21,676 bases of DNA. Origin: Chitinophagaceae bacterium. GTDB lineage: Bacteria > Bacteroidota > Bacteroidia > Chitinophagales > Chitinophagaceae. The first letter of the stretch is position 1, and the number at the start of each line of letters is the position of its first letter. Position numbers and translations under genes: made by a program. Under the pieces are notes generated by a model, which saw only the letters and a list, made by a program, of their open reading frames with translations, was not told where the DNA came from and searched no databases. Shown piece after piece: positions 1-7,915 of this stretch. The DNA is taken from NCBI GenBank assembly GCA_003456175.1, contig DMPB01000109.1:1668-23343 (forward strand), in the 5' to 3' direction.

Positions 1-898
1 AAGCCAATGGGTTGCCACCGTAAGTACTTCCATGCTCTCCCGGGTGTATATTCATCATCACCTCATCGTTGGCAAGTACGGCACTTACCGGCATGGTGCC
101 TCCACTTAATGCTTTGCCCAGTATTAAAATATCGGGTTTAACATGCTCGTGATCGCAAGCAAGCATTTTACCAGTACGGCATAGGCCGGTTTGTATTTCA
201 TCAGCAATAAATAAAACACGGTATTGGTCGCATAGGGCTCTTACACCTTTTAAGTAGCCTTCGTCGGGTACTACAACACCTGCCTCACCTTGTATCGGTT
301 CAACCATAAACGCGGCAATATTGCTGTCTTGAAACGCTTGTTCAAGCGCCGCAAGGTCGTTATAAGGTACAATGTCAAAACCTGGCATATAAGGGCCAAA
401 TTGGTGGTAGCTACTTGGGTCGGTACTGCTGCTAATGGCTGCTAAGGTTCGTCCCCAAAAATTACCTTCTGCAAATACAATTCTGGCCTCATTTTCAGGG
501 ATTCCTTTTTTAACATATCCCCAACGTCGGGCAAGTTTAATAGCTGTTTCGCCACCTTCAACGCCCGTATTCATGGGCAGTACCTTGTCAAAACCAAAAT
601 AATTGGTAATGTACTGAGCATACTCGCCTAATAAGTTGCTGTGAAAAGCCCTGCTGGTAAGGGTTAGCTTTTGTGCTTGTGTTGTGAGTGCTTTAATGAT
701 GCGAGGGTGGCAATGGCCTTGATTTACAGCACTGTAACCGCTCAAAAAATCAAAATAACGGTTGCCATCTACATCGTACAAATAAACACCTTCACCACGT
801 TCTAGTACTACCGGAATGGGGTGGTAATTGTGTGCTCCAAATTGTTCTTCTAAGGTTAAGTAATGCTGCGTTTTGCTGCTTAGAGTTGCTGTAAGCAT
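1..898 (-). CDS. rocD: Ornithine--oxo-acid aminotransferase, 3' end cut by window edge
   Basis: PLP-dependent class III aminotransferase that moves the delta-amino group of ornithine to 2-oxoglutarate, giving glutamate semialdehyde, in cytoplasmic arginine/proline metabolism. I translated the minus strand from ATG at 898. The protein begins [20 protein letters not shown] and runs 299 codons to the window edge, about three quarters of the usual ~400 residues. Visible family marks are [24 protein letters not shown], spread over residues ~40-63, [12 protein letters not shown], the cofactor-binding [13 protein letters not shown], and the PLP lysine in GKALSGG (K262, codon at 113-115). STYGGNPLA follows at the edge. 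The gene is divergent from rpmB across a 328-bp gap. A CAATTTTG box on the minus strand (929-936) matches the phylum's TAnnTTTG -7 element in 7 of 8 positions, though no clear -33 TTG accompanies it. Other class III aminotransferases are possible, but these motifs favour RocD. Confidence 0.93.
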   Translation of the reverse strand, partial: MLTATLSSKTQHYLTLEEQFGAHNYHPIPVVLERGEGVYLYDVDGNRYFDFLSGYSAVNQGHCHPRIIKALTTQAQKLTLTSRAFHSNLLGEYAQYITNYFGFDKVLPMNTGVEGGETAIKLARRWGYVKKGIPENEARIVFAEGNFWGRTLAAISSSTDPSSYHQFGPYMPGFDIVPYNDLAALEQAFQDSNIAAFMVEPIQGEAGVVVPDEGYLKGVRALCDQYRVLFIADEIQTGLCRTGKMLACDHEHVKPDILILGKALSGGTMPVSAVLANDEVMMNIHPGEHGSTYGGNPLA

Positions 899-985
899 AT
901 AAAATGTTGGTTCGGCTGCGTTACCAGCCAAAATTGTTTTAATGAATAAAGTGGATGAGAGAAGCCTGAAAAAAGGCATAGCTCG

Positions 986-999
986 CCTTACGGCAAATG
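986..999 (+). repeat. Dispersed 14-mer, one mismatch
   Basis: CCTTACGGCAAATG differs from the window-wide word CCTTACGGTAAATG by one base (T to C at position 9). It lies between rocD and rpmB, about 90 bases upstream of the rocD start. In the 899-1226 gap I see this copy, a looser one at 1090-1104, an exact one at 1140-1153 and the rpmB promoter, and nothing that looks coding. Confidence 0.7.
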
Positions 1000-1139
1000 T
1001 GCTTACGCTCTGGGATGATCTAAGAAATCAAGATTTAAGTGCAAAAAGTGCATTAATGTTGTATTGTGACTGCAAAATAACGGTTTTGCCCTTACGGGGA
1101 AATGAATAAAACATGAAATTCATTGCCTGTGAATGTTAT

Positions 1140-1153
1140 CATTTACCGTAAGG
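1140..1153 (-). repeat. Dispersed 14-mer, exact copy
   Basis: An exact CATTTACCGTAAGG on the + strand, about 45 bases upstream of the rpmB -7 box. The looser copy CCTTACGGGGAAATG at 1090-1104 faces it, forming an inverted pair with 35 bases between. The pair could fold in RNA or offer two protein sites in opposite orientation. Confidence 0.9.
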
Positions 1154-1197
1154 ATAAAAATATTTCACAAAAATTAGGCTGATTTGATGTAGTTGCC

Positions 1198-1205
1198 TAC
1201 TTTTG
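1198..1205 (+). promoter_or_regulatory. Probable rpmB operon -7 promoter element
   Basis: TACTTTTG is a full match to the Bacteroidota -7 consensus TAnnTTTG, ending 21 bases before the rpmB ATG. The -33 region is weak: TTA at 1174-1176 lies 21 bases upstream in place of TTG. The placement suits a short leader for the ribosomal-protein operon. Inferred by pattern only. Confidence 0.5.
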
Positions 1206-1226
1206 CCGTCCGAAAAAATTACAGAG

Positions 1227-1463
1227 ATGGCAAGAGTATGTCAGGTAACCGGTAAGAAGCCAATAGGCGGTCATTATGTTTCTCACTCAAATATTAAGAC
1301 CAAGCGTCGCTTTTTACCTAATTTACAAACAAAGCGTTTTTATTACGCTGAAGAAGATCGTTGGATAACTTTAAAGTTAACTGCCGACGCTTTACGTACA
1401 ATCAATAAAAACGGCTTAGCAGTCGTAATCAAGGAATTGCGTGCTAAGGGTGAGAAAATCTAA
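1227..1463 (+). CDS. rpmB: 50S ribosomal protein L28 (bL28)
   Basis: Structural protein of the large ribosomal subunit. The 78-residue product starts [20 protein letters not shown], the typical bL28 opening (xCxVTGKxPxxGxxVSHxxxKTKRRFxPN), and ends [11 protein letters not shown] chose ATG 1227 because the family starts at MARxC. The frame stays open upstream to a TTG at 1203, but that codon lies inside the -7 promoter box, so it is not the start. Only one cysteine is visible, so this is probably a form without a complete zinc site. It is first in a three-gene operon with rpmG and the DUF4295 gene, spaced 27 and 2 bases apart. No Shine-Dalgarno is visible, as is usual in the phylum. Confidence 0.97.
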   Translation: MARVCQVTGKKPIGGHYVSHSNIKTKRRFLPNLQTKRFYYAEEDRWITLKLTADALRTINKNGLAVVIKELRAKGEKI

Positions 1464-1490
1464 TTGTTAACCGCATTAAATTACCGATAA

Positions 1491-1673
1491 ATGGCAAAGA
1501 AGGGCAATAGAGTTCAGGTAATTCTTGAATGTACAGAGCACAAAAACTCTGGTCAAGCTGGTACAAGCCGCTACATTACTGTAAAAAACAAGAAAAACAC
1601 GCCTGAGCGTTTGGAGTTAAAAAAGTATAACCCCATCTTGAAAAAAGTTACTGTTCACAAAGAAATTAAATAA
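1491..1673 (+). CDS. rpmG: 50S ribosomal protein L33 (bL33), zinc-free type
   Basis: Large-subunit ribosomal protein of 60 residues ([20 protein letters not shown]...). [15 protein letters not shown] and the later [11 protein letters not shown] and RLELKKYNP stretches match bL33. The four zinc-binding cysteines of the C+ form are absent, since only Cys14 is present, so this is the C- form. In bacteria carrying both forms, the C- paralogue can replace the zinc protein when zinc is scarce. Whether this genome has a second copy cannot be told from the window. It sits between rpmB and the DUF4295 gene in one transcription unit and stops 2 bases before the next ATG. Confidence 0.97.
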   Translation: MAKKGNRVQVILECTEHKNSGQAGTSRYITVKNKKNTPERLELKKYNPILKKVTVHKEIK

Positions 1674-1675
1674 TC

Positions 1676-1849
1676 ATGGCAAAGGCAGCTTCAAAGAACG
1701 CGAAGATTAAAGACCTTAAGGCATCTGCCGAGGCAAAGAACTGGACTAAAGTTATTAGAGCTGTACGCAGCCCTAAAACTGGCGCCTACACTTTCAAAGA
1801 GCAAATTGTTCACAAAGATAAAGTGAACGATTTCTTAGCACAGAAATAA
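1676..1849 (+). CDS. DUF4295 small basic protein, probable ribosomal protein
   Basis: A 57-residue lysine-rich protein translated directly from the sequence: it starts MAKAASKNAKIKDL and ends VNDFLAQK. The central part, with WTKVIRAVRSPKTGAYTFKE at residues ~23-42, is the signature of DUF4295, a family found essentially only in Bacteroidota and nearly always directly after rpmG, as here (2-base gap). From memory, a protein of this family was seen in the Flavobacterium johnsoniae ribosome and called bL38; I am not certain of that name. A role on the large subunit fits the operon position and charge. A terminator hairpin follows at 1883-1910, so it closes the operon. Confidence 0.9.
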   Translation: MAKAASKNAKIKDLKASAEAKNWTKVIRAVRSPKTGAYTFKEQIVHKDKVNDFLAQK

Positions 1850-1882
1850 ACCGTTCGGGCTTACCGGATGAAACATACTCAT

Positions 1883-1910
1883 AAAAGCTTTCCCACGTGG
1901 AAGGCTTTTT
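1883..1910 (+). terminator. Terminator of the rpmB-rpmG-DUF4295 operon
   Basis: AAAAGCTTTCC (1883-1893) pairs with GGAAGGCTTTT (1899-1909) through 11 base pairs, one of them G-U, around a 5-base loop, and ends in a T run. It stands 33 bases after the DUF4295 stop and before ftsY. Confidence 0.8.
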
Positions 1911-1974
1911 GTGTTTCAAGTATTTCGGCGATTAAAAGTAATATTGCTACTCATTAAAGTACATTTTAAGTATC

Positions 1975-2937
1975 ATGGGTTTTTTCGATAAATTATTTGG
2001 CAAGAAAGAAAAAGAGAGCCTCAACCAAGGTTTAGAAAAAACCAAGGAAACCTTCTTTTCTAAAATTACTAAAGCCATTGCTGGCAAAAGCTCTGTAGAT
2101 GAAGAAGTGCTCGACCAACTAGAAGAAGCACTTATCACTGCCGATGTAGGCCTCGATACAACCGTAAAAATCATTCAGAATATCGAAGCTCGTGTAGCCA
2201 GAGATAAGTATGTTGGTACCGATGAGCTGAATAAAATTTTGCAAAGCGAAATTCAAGCAGTACTTACCGATGCACCTGAAGATAGCTATAAGCAATTTGG
2301 CTTGCCCGAAGGTAAAAAGCCTTATGTGCTTTTGGTGGTAGGCGTTAATGGTGTGGGTAAAACAACTACCATTGGTAAGTTGGCTTATAATTTTAAATCA
2401 ACCGGTAAGTCGGTGCTATTGGGTGCCGCTGATACATTTAGAGCAGCAGCCGTAGACCAATTAACCATTTGGAGCGAACGTGTTGGTGTACCCATTGTGA
2501 AACAAGCTATGGGTAGCGACCCCGGTGCCGTTGCGTTTGATGCAGTGCAAAGTGCCGTTAGCCGTGGTGCCGATGTTGTAATTATTGATACCGCTGGTCG
2601 ATTGCATAATAAAGCACATTTGATGGATGAGTTGGGAAAAATTAAACGTGTTATCAAAAAAGTAATACCCGATGCACCACACGAGGTTTTATTAGTACTC
2701 GATGGTAGCACCGGCCAAAATGCATTAGAGCAAGCCAAGCAATTTACTGCTGTTACCGATGTATCGGCGTTGGCAATTACAAAACTTGATGGTACGGCAA
2801 AAGGAGGTATTGTGTTGGCTATCGCAAGTCAACTGAATATTCCGGTGAAGTACATTGGCGTGGGTGAAAAAATGCACGATTTACTCATTTTTGATAAGCA
2901 CGAATTTGTAGATAGCTTATTTAGTTTAAATAAGTAG
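1975..2937 (+). CDS. ftsY: Signal recognition particle receptor FtsY
   Basis: SRP-family GTPase that docks SRP-ribosome-nascent chain complexes at the inner membrane for delivery to SecYEG. At 320 residues it is a short FtsY without the long acidic A domain of E. coli. The N-terminal helix (MGFFDKLFGKKEKES) is amphipathic and likely touches the membrane. The N domain covers about 25-105 and the G domain 115-320. G motifs are GVNGVGKTT at 123-131, DTFRAAA at 153-159, DTAGR at 205-209 and TKLDGTAKGG at 269-278, the last diagnostic of the SRP GTPase pair. The N-terminal fusion pattern and length favour FtsY over Ffh, which would carry a methionine-rich M domain. It is followed 20 bases later by rimO, probably in the same transcript. 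Confidence 0.97.
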   Translation: MGFFDKLFGKKEKESLNQGLEKTKETFFSKITKAIAGKSSVDEEVLDQLEEALITADVGLDTTVKIIQNIEARVARDKYVGTDELNKILQSEIQAVLTDAPEDSYKQFGLPEGKKPYVLLVVGVNGVGKTTTIGKLAYNFKSTGKSVLLGAADTFRAAAVDQLTIWSERVGVPIVKQAMGSDPGAVAFDAVQSAVSRGADVVIIDTAGRLHNKAHLMDELGKIKRVIKKVIPDAPHEVLLVLDGSTGQNALEQAKQFTAVTDVSALAITKLDGTAKGGIVLAIASQLNIPVKYIGVGEKMHDLLIFDKHEFVDSLFSLNK

Positions 2938-2957
2938 GCAGCTAAAATATTGATGTA

Positions 2958-4271
2958 GTGAAAGCAAAAACATTAAAACAAGATAAGGTTAATATTATAA
3001 CACTTGGCTGTAGTAAAAACCTGGTAGATAGTGAGGTATTAAGTGGTCAGTTAGCTGCGAACGATACTGTGGTAGTGCATGAGAATGCAAAGCTAGATCA
3101 TAACATCGTGGTAGTAAATACATGCGGCTTTATTGATAAGGCGAAGGAGGAAAGTATCAATACCATTTTAGAACAAGTATCGCTCAAGAAAAAGGGAAAG
3201 CTAGATAAGGTATATGTTACTGGTTGCTTGAGCGAACGCTATCGTGGCGATTTAGAATCGGAGATTCCTGAAGTAGATGCTTGGTTCGGTACGTTAGAAC
3301 TACCGCTGATTTTAAAACAGTTCGATGCCGACTATAAAACTGAGTTATTAGGTGAGCGTTTATTGGCTACACCCAAGCATTACGCTTATTTAAAAATTAG
3401 TGAGGGTTGTAACCGTACTTGTAGTTTTTGTGCTATTCCTTTAATGCGTGGTAAGCATGTGAGCAAAACCATGGAGGCTGTTGTTACAGAAGCCGAGCAT
3501 TTAGTGAAAAATGGTGTGAAGGAAATCATGCTTATTGCGCAAGAACTAACCTACTATGGTTTAGACATTTATAAAGAGCGTAAGCTTGCCGAATTGTTGC
3601 GTCGCTTAAGTGATGTTCAAGGATTAGAATGGATTCGTTTGCATTACGCCTATCCGAATAAATTTCCACTCGATGTGTTAGAAGTAATGAAAGAGCGTAG
3701 CAACATTTGTAACTACCTCGATATGCCATTGCAACACGCTAGTAATAATATGCTCAAAGCCATGAAGCGCCAAAGCACTAGGCAAGAAATGGAGGAGCTC
3801 ATTGCTAATATCAGAGCTATTAATCCTGATATATGCTTACGAACAACACTTATTGCAGGTTTCCCGGGCGAAACAAGGGAAGATATTGAAGAGCTAAAAG
3901 ATTTCTTAACACGCATGCGTTTCGATAGAGTAGGAATTTTCACTTATAGCCACGAAGAAAATACCAGTGCCTACGATTTAGCAGATGATATTCCTGCAGA
4001 TGAAAAGCAAGCACGAGCACAAGAAATCATGGAATTACAGCAAGAAATTAGCTACGAGAAAAACCAAGAAAAAGTAGGTAAGATTTTTAAAGTATTAGTT
4101 GATAAAAAAGAGGCTGGTCGTTACTTAGGTCGTACCGAATTCGATAGTGTAGAGGTAGATAATGAAGTAGTAATTCACAGCACTAAAAAACTTGCGATTG
4201 GTGCGTTTGTACAAGTGAAAATTACAAAAGCATACGATTACGATTTAGAAGGCGAAGTAGTTGCTGAGTAA
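2958..4271 (+). CDS. rimO: Ribosomal protein S12 methylthiotransferase RimO
   Basis: Radical-SAM enzyme with two iron-sulfur clusters that adds a methylthio group to a conserved aspartate of ribosomal protein S12. The protein has 437 residues. The N-terminal UPF0004 domain holds three cluster cysteines (C18 in TLGCSKN, C56 in NTCGF, C90 in VTGC). The radical-SAM motif CNRTCSFC gives C151, C155 and C158. The last ~65 residues form the TRAM domain. TLGCSKNLVDSE near the start separates RimO from the tRNA enzyme MiaB. I accept GTG at 2958 as start because the product MKAKTLKQDKVNIITLGC matches the usual RimO N-terminus and no in-frame ATG is nearby. It lies 20 bases behind ftsY and ends at a hairpin. 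Confidence 0.96.
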   Translation: MKAKTLKQDKVNIITLGCSKNLVDSEVLSGQLAANDTVVVHENAKLDHNIVVVNTCGFIDKAKEESINTILEQVSLKKKGKLDKVYVTGCLSERYRGDLESEIPEVDAWFGTLELPLILKQFDADYKTELLGERLLATPKHYAYLKISEGCNRTCSFCAIPLMRGKHVSKTMEAVVTEAEHLVKNGVKEIMLIAQELTYYGLDIYKERKLAELLRRLSDVQGLEWIRLHYAYPNKFPLDVLEVMKERSNICNYLDMPLQHASNNMLKAMKRQSTRQEMEELIANIRAINPDICLRTTLIAGFPGETREDIEELKDFLTRMRFDRVGIFTYSHEENTSAYDLADDIPADEKQARAQEIMELQQEISYEKNQEKVGKIFKVLVDKKEAGRYLGRTEFDSVEVDNEVVIHSTKKLAIGAFVQVKITKAYDYDLEGEVVAE

Positions 4272-4299
4272 TTTCACGGCAACAAAATCATAATTTACA

Positions 4300-4332
4300 A
4301 GAAAGGTGGCGTGCAAACCACCTTTCTGCGTT
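4300..4332 (+). terminator. Terminator after rimO
   Basis: AGAAAGGTGG (4300-4309) pairs perfectly with CCACCTTTCT (4318-4327) around an 8-base loop. A short T-rich stretch follows. It separates the ftsY-rimO unit from bshC. Confidence 0.75.
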
Positions 4333-4363
4333 TATTTCGTAACCACAACTAAAGTTACTAATA

Positions 4364-5986
4364 ATGGAGTGCGATTGTATCACCTTACCTTACGAACAAA
4401 CAGCCTACTTCAGTACCCTCGTTACCGATTATATCAAGCAATCACCACGCTTAGCGTCGTTCTACGCACATGCCCCTAATATTGATGGTGTTAAAGCCGC
4501 CATTGCTCAGCGTAAGCAGTTTGCAACGCCCAGGCAGTCATTAGTAACAGCACTAACTGCACAGTATCAACAGATGCCTAATGCTAACATTGTACAAGCG
4601 CAAATTGCTTTGTTAGCACACGAAAATACATTCACAGTAACCACAGCACATCAGCCCAATATTGCAACAGGTCCACTTTATTTTATCTACAAAATAGCCC
4701 ACGCCATACAGCTTAGTCGGCACTTGCAACAACAAATGCCCGAATACAACTTTGTACCAGTGTATTATATGGGTAGCGAAGATGCCGACCTCGAAGAGCT
4801 CAATCATTTTACTATTGATGGTAAGCGTTACACTTGGCGCACCAATCAAACTGGTGCAGTTGGCCGCATGTTGGTAGACGAGGCTTTTATTACATTATTA
4901 CAACAGCTCGAAAAACAAATTAGTGTATTACCTTACGGTAAATGGTGGCTCCAAACTTTACAAACATATTATAAAATCGGTGTAAGTATACAAGAGGCCA
5001 CATTTTCGCTTGTACACGAACTATTTGGTAATGAAGGTTTAATTATACTCATACCTGATAATAAGTTGCTAAAAGCAACATTTACGCAAGTAATTCAACA
5101 AGAAATTACAACACAGTTTTCAAGCAATGCAGTAACTGCCACCATCCAACAACTTGCCCATAAAGGTTATAAAGTGCAAGCTGCGGGTAGAGATATTAAC
5201 TTGTTTTACCTTACGGCAAATAATAGAGAACGCATCACAAAAACAAGTGAAGGTAATTTTGAAGTGCCTACCCTAGGCTTATCATTTACGCAAGTAGAAC
5301 TACTACAATTAGTACACGAGCAACCAGAACTTTTCAGCGCCAACGTAATATTGAGAGGTGTATTTCAAGAAACTATTTTACCGAATGTAGCCTTTATTGG
5401 TGGCGGTGGTGAATTAGCTTATTGGTTAGAGTTGAAAGCAGTTTTTGAAGCTGCCGCAGTGCCCTATCCGGTACTAGTATTACGCAACTCTTTTTTAATA
5501 ATGCAGCAGCAGCAATGGCAGCAATGGCAGCGCCTTGGTTTTGATGAAGTGCATTTATTTCAACCAACCCATCAACTATTAACAGCGTATGTAGAGCAGC
5601 ATAGCGAAGCACCGTTACTGTTAGAAACAACGATGGAGGCATTGCAAAATATGTACGAACAGTTAGCACAACAAGTAGCGCAAGTTGATGGTACGTTAGT
5701 GCCGCATGTAGCTAGCTTGCAAACAAAAGCTGCCAAAAAAATTACCCAATTAGAACAAAAGTTATTAAGGGCAGAAAAGCGAAAATTTAGCGAACAACAG
5801 TTGCAAATTCAACGCATACAATCGCAGCTATTTCCTAATAATAACTTACAAGAACGTGTTGAAAATATAGGCGGATTTGTAGCTCGTTATGGGAAGGATT
5901 TTATACAACAACTGCTTGCCACTAGCTTAACTCTAGAGCAACAATTTTCTATACTGTTATTGCCCAATTTTACGCAAGTAAAGTAA
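4364..5986 (+). CDS. bshC: Bacillithiol biosynthesis cysteine-adding enzyme BshC
   Basis: BshC is the last enzyme of bacillithiol synthesis and adds cysteine to glucosaminyl-malate; the thiol buffers redox state in the cytoplasm. The 540-residue length is normal for the family. Family stretches are PYEQTAYFSTLVTDYI near the start, TTAHQPNIATGPLYFIYK around 95-110, YMGSEDADLEE around 134-145 and VAFIGGGGELAYWLELK around 342-358. A coiled-coil stretch lies near 425-500. A glutamine/tryptophan-rich patch comes from a tandem 9-base repeat, CAGCAATGG twice at 5510-5527. The gene contains one exact 14-mer repeat (4931) read as P-Y-G-K, and a two-mismatch one at 5209-5222. BshA and BshB are not in the window. 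It is transcribed alone and ends at a strong hairpin. Confidence 0.93.
   Translation: MECDCITLPYEQTAYFSTLVTDYIKQSPRLASFYAHAPNIDGVKAAIAQRKQFATPRQSLVTALTAQYQQMPNANIVQAQIALLAHENTFTVTTAHQPNIATGPLYFIYKIAHAIQLSRHLQQQMPEYNFVPVYYMGSEDADLEELNHFTIDGKRYTWRTNQTGAVGRMLVDEAFITLLQQLEKQISVLPYGKWWLQTLQTYYKIGVSIQEATFSLVHELFGNEGLIILIPDNKLLKATFTQVIQQEITTQFSSNAVTATIQQLAHKGYKVQAAGRDINLFYLTANNRERITKTSEGNFEVPTLGLSFTQVELLQLVHEQPELFSANVILRGVFQETILPNVAFIGGGGELAYWLELKAVFEAAAVPYPVLVLRNSFLIMQQQQWQQWQRLGFDEVHLFQPTHQLLTAYVEQHSEAPLLLETTMEALQNMYEQLAQQVAQVDGTLVPHVASLQTKAAKKITQLEQKLLRAEKRKFSEQQLQIQRIQSQLFPNNNLQERVENIGGFVARYGKDFIQQLLATSLTLEQQFSILLLPNFTQVK
4931..4944 (+). repeat. Dispersed 14-mer, exact copy inside bshC
   Basis: An exact CCTTACGGTAAATG inside bshC, near residue 190, read in frame as CCT TAC GGT AAA (P-Y-G-K). 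This frame differs from the one used in etfA and etfB. Confidence 0.9.
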
Positions 5987-6002
5987 AACAATGAAGGATG
6001 TT

Positions 6003-6039
6003 ATTAAGAAGGGCTTGCCATCGGCAAGCCCTTCTTAAT
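6003..6039. terminator. Bidirectional terminator between bshC and purE
   Basis: A perfect 17-bp stem (ATTAAGAAGGGCTTGCC at 6003-6019 against 6023-6039) with the 3-base loop ATC. It lies 17 bases after the bshC stop and 20 bases from the purE stop. A-rich and T-rich arms let it work on both strands for the two convergent units. Confidence 0.9.
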
Positions 6040-6058
6040 TTATTGTAGTACATGAAAA

Positions 6059-6583
6059 TTACTCAGCTGCATCAAACTCATTGGGCCACTGCGATTGCAA
6101 CAAATGCACTTTTTCCAATACACTTTGCTCCATACTTTGCTTATATGCTTCCATCGCTTTACGGATATGTTCGTTACTGGCCCCAATAATTTGTGTTGCA
6201 AGTAGTCCGGCGTTTTTAGCTGCATTCAAAGCCACTGTTGCCACTGGCACACCGTTAGGCATTTGTAAAATACTTAAAACACTATCCCAACCATCAATAC
6301 TATTGCTGCTTTTAATAGGTACACCAATAACTGGTAAGGCTGTAATGGATGCAATCATACCCGGTAAGTGAGCTGCACCACCTGCCCCTGCAATAATTAC
6401 TTGTAATCCGCGTTCTGCTGCTTGTTGTGCGTATGTTACCATACGCAATGGGGTTCTATGTGCTGATACTACTGTAAGCTCAAAAGGAATGTGAAAAAAT
6501 TGTAACACATCTGCAGCATCTTTCATCACGGAAAGATCGCTATCGCTACCCATTACAATACCCACTAACGGTTGATTACTCAT
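6059..6583 (-). CDS. purE: N5-carboxyaminoimidazole ribonucleotide mutase PurE
   Basis: PurE class I converts N5-CAIR, made by PurK, to CAIR in de novo purine synthesis. The 174-residue protein has the nucleotide-binding VGIVMGSDSDLSVMK near the start, SAHRTP with the catalytic histidine at about 42-47, and the glycine-rich AGAGGAAHLPGMIA, all in the expected order. The start ATG overlaps the end of purK by 8 bases (6576-6583), so translation is probably coupled. Being paired with PurK indicates the two-step bacterial route and not the single-enzyme AIR carboxylase. Confidence 0.96.
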   Translation of the reverse strand: MSNQPLVGIVMGSDSDLSVMKDAADVLQFFHIPFELTVVSAHRTPLRMVTYAQQAAERGLQVIIAGAGGAAHLPGMIASITALPVIGVPIKSSNSIDGWDSVLSILQMPNGVPVATVALNAAKNAGLLATQIIGASNEHIRKAMEAYKQSMEQSVLEKVHLLQSQWPNEFDAAE

Positions 6584-7712
6584 GAATGGTATTTTTAGAA
6601 ATTACTTTTAAGGTGTGTTTCACCAAATTTGCCTTGTGCATTACATCGGTAACATCTTTACCCATAATGGTCACATGTCCCATTTTTCTGCCAGGTTTGG
6701 TTTGTTGCTTACCATACAAATGCACGTATACATTTTCCATACGTAAGGTATCTTGTAAGCCTTCATAATAAGCACTACCAACATAGTTAGGAGCACCAAT
6801 TAAATTCACCAAGGCACTTGTACTACGAGCATTTGTATTACCGAGCGGATAGTTTAATAGAATGCGTAAGAGCATATCGTATTGGCTACACTCATGCGCT
6901 TCAATGGTATGATGCCCGCTGTTATGCACCCTTGGGGCTGTTTCATTCACCAACACTTCTCCATGCGTATCTACAAACATTTCTACTGCAAATAAGCCTG
7001 CACTTTGTAATGCTTTTACAACCTTTAATGCTATGGCTTCTGCACGCCATAAGGTTTGTTCTGGTAAGCTTGCAGGTGCTAATTGATAGTCGAGTAAGTT
7101 TAAAATAGGGTCGAATAGCATTTCTACCGGTGGGTATAATGCAGTACTCCCATCTTGTCCAACAGCAACAATTATTGCTATTTCTTTTGCAATGGGTACC
7201 ATTTTTTCGAGTACAGCAGGAGCATTAAAACCTTGCGGTAAATCGGCTTCGATCCTCAAAATTTGTACACCTTTACCATCGTAACCACCTTCACCTAATT
7301 TGTGAACAGCAGGTAAAAAGTGTAAGTGTTCTGTAAGTTCAGTTTGTTGCTGTGTTACCACAAAGGGGGCACTTGGTATGGCATGTGCCTGATACAGTGT
7401 TTTCTGATGAATTTTATTTTTAATGGTTCTAATAGCACTAGCCGATGGTATCACCCGTACCCCTTCTTGTTCCAATTTTTCTAGTGCTGCTACATTTACA
7501 GCTTCAATTTCTATTGTTAGAACATCAACTTGTTTTCCAAATCGGTATACCGTATCAAAGTCTTGAATGTCACCTTGTACAAAATAATGGCACAAATGTG
7601 CTGCAGGGCATTGTGGATCGTTTTCTAAAACGTATGTAGTAACTGTGTAATTCGCAGCAGCTTGTAGTAGCATTCGGCCTAGTTGACCTCCACCTAAAAT
7701 ACCCATTTTCAT
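6576..7712 (-). CDS. purK: N5-carboxyaminoimidazole ribonucleotide synthase PurK
   Basis: ATP-grasp ligase that uses ATP and bicarbonate to carboxylate AIR to N5-CAIR, feeding PurE. With ATG at 7712 the product has 378 residues and starts MKMGILGGGQLGRMLLQAA, the family's usual beginning. The frame is open upstream to 7793, but that part (MDNQVTFACKSK...) is not family-like; starts at 7727 or 7706 are also possible. ATP-grasp marks include HKLGEGGYDGKG, VLEKMVPIAKEIA, and NETAPRVHNSGHHT with the metal-binding residues. KPGRKMGHVT follows near the C-terminus. It forms a two-gene unit with purE (8-base overlap) and is divergent from hppD. A degenerate 14-mer (CCTTGCGGTAAATC, 7231-7244) lies inside. 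Confidence 0.95.
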   Translation of the reverse strand: MKMGILGGGQLGRMLLQAAANYTVTTYVLENDPQCPAAHLCHYFVQGDIQDFDTVYRFGKQVDVLTIEIEAVNVAALEKLEQEGVRVIPSASAIRTIKNKIHQKTLYQAHAIPSAPFVVTQQQTELTEHLHFLPAVHKLGEGGYDGKGVQILRIEADLPQGFNAPAVLEKMVPIAKEIAIIVAVGQDGSTALYPPVEMLFDPILNLLDYQLAPASLPEQTLWRAEAIALKVVKALQSAGLFAVEMFVDTHGEVLVNETAPRVHNSGHHTIEAHECSQYDMLLRILLNYPLGNTNARSTSALVNLIGAPNYVGSAYYEGLQDTLRMENVYVHLYGKQQTKPGRKMGHVTIMGKDVTDVMHKANLVKHTLKVISKNTIHE

Positions 7713-7768
7713 AGAACGAAGATACATGAACCAATAGTTGCAGAATACAGTAGTTTCTTTACTTTTAC

Positions 7769-7867
7769 ATGCAAATGTTACCTGATTATCCACATAAATT
7801 GTTCAACGACGAACGTTTAAGCTTTCCATTACTCATGGAAACGCTTGCTATGGGTGATGTTTTCTAG
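7769..7867 (+). CDS. Possible 32-residue peptide or gene remnant
   Basis: A short frame from ATG 7769 (or 7775) to TAG 7865 encodes MQMLPDYPHKLFNDERLSF and ends LLMETLAMGDVF. Its composition looks protein-like, and TACTTTTA directly upstream (7760-7767) resembles a -7 box. It overlaps the open but probably untranslated upstream part of purK and lies in the purK-hppD gap. I do not recognise it. It could be a real small protein, a decayed 5' end of a former gene, or chance. Nothing coding continues it beyond the stop. Confidence 0.2.
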   Translation: MQMLPDYPHKLFNDERLSFPLLMETLAMGDVF

Positions 7868-7915
7868 TGTGCTTCTAGCTACTACTCCGCTTTTTCATTA
7901 TTATAAATATTGTAT

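Noticed and set aside
1203-1226. TTG start for rpmB eight codons upstream
   Set aside because: It overlaps the -7 promoter box, and the family begins at MARxC, encoded from 1227.
5510-5527. Tandem 9-base repeat in bshC as a phase-variation tract
   Set aside because: Only two units of 9 bases, in frame; slippage would not shift the reading frame and nothing else suggests switching.
7713-7793. N-terminal extension of PurK
   Set aside because: The residues are not family-like; PurK enzymes normally start right at the GILGGGQLGRM motif.
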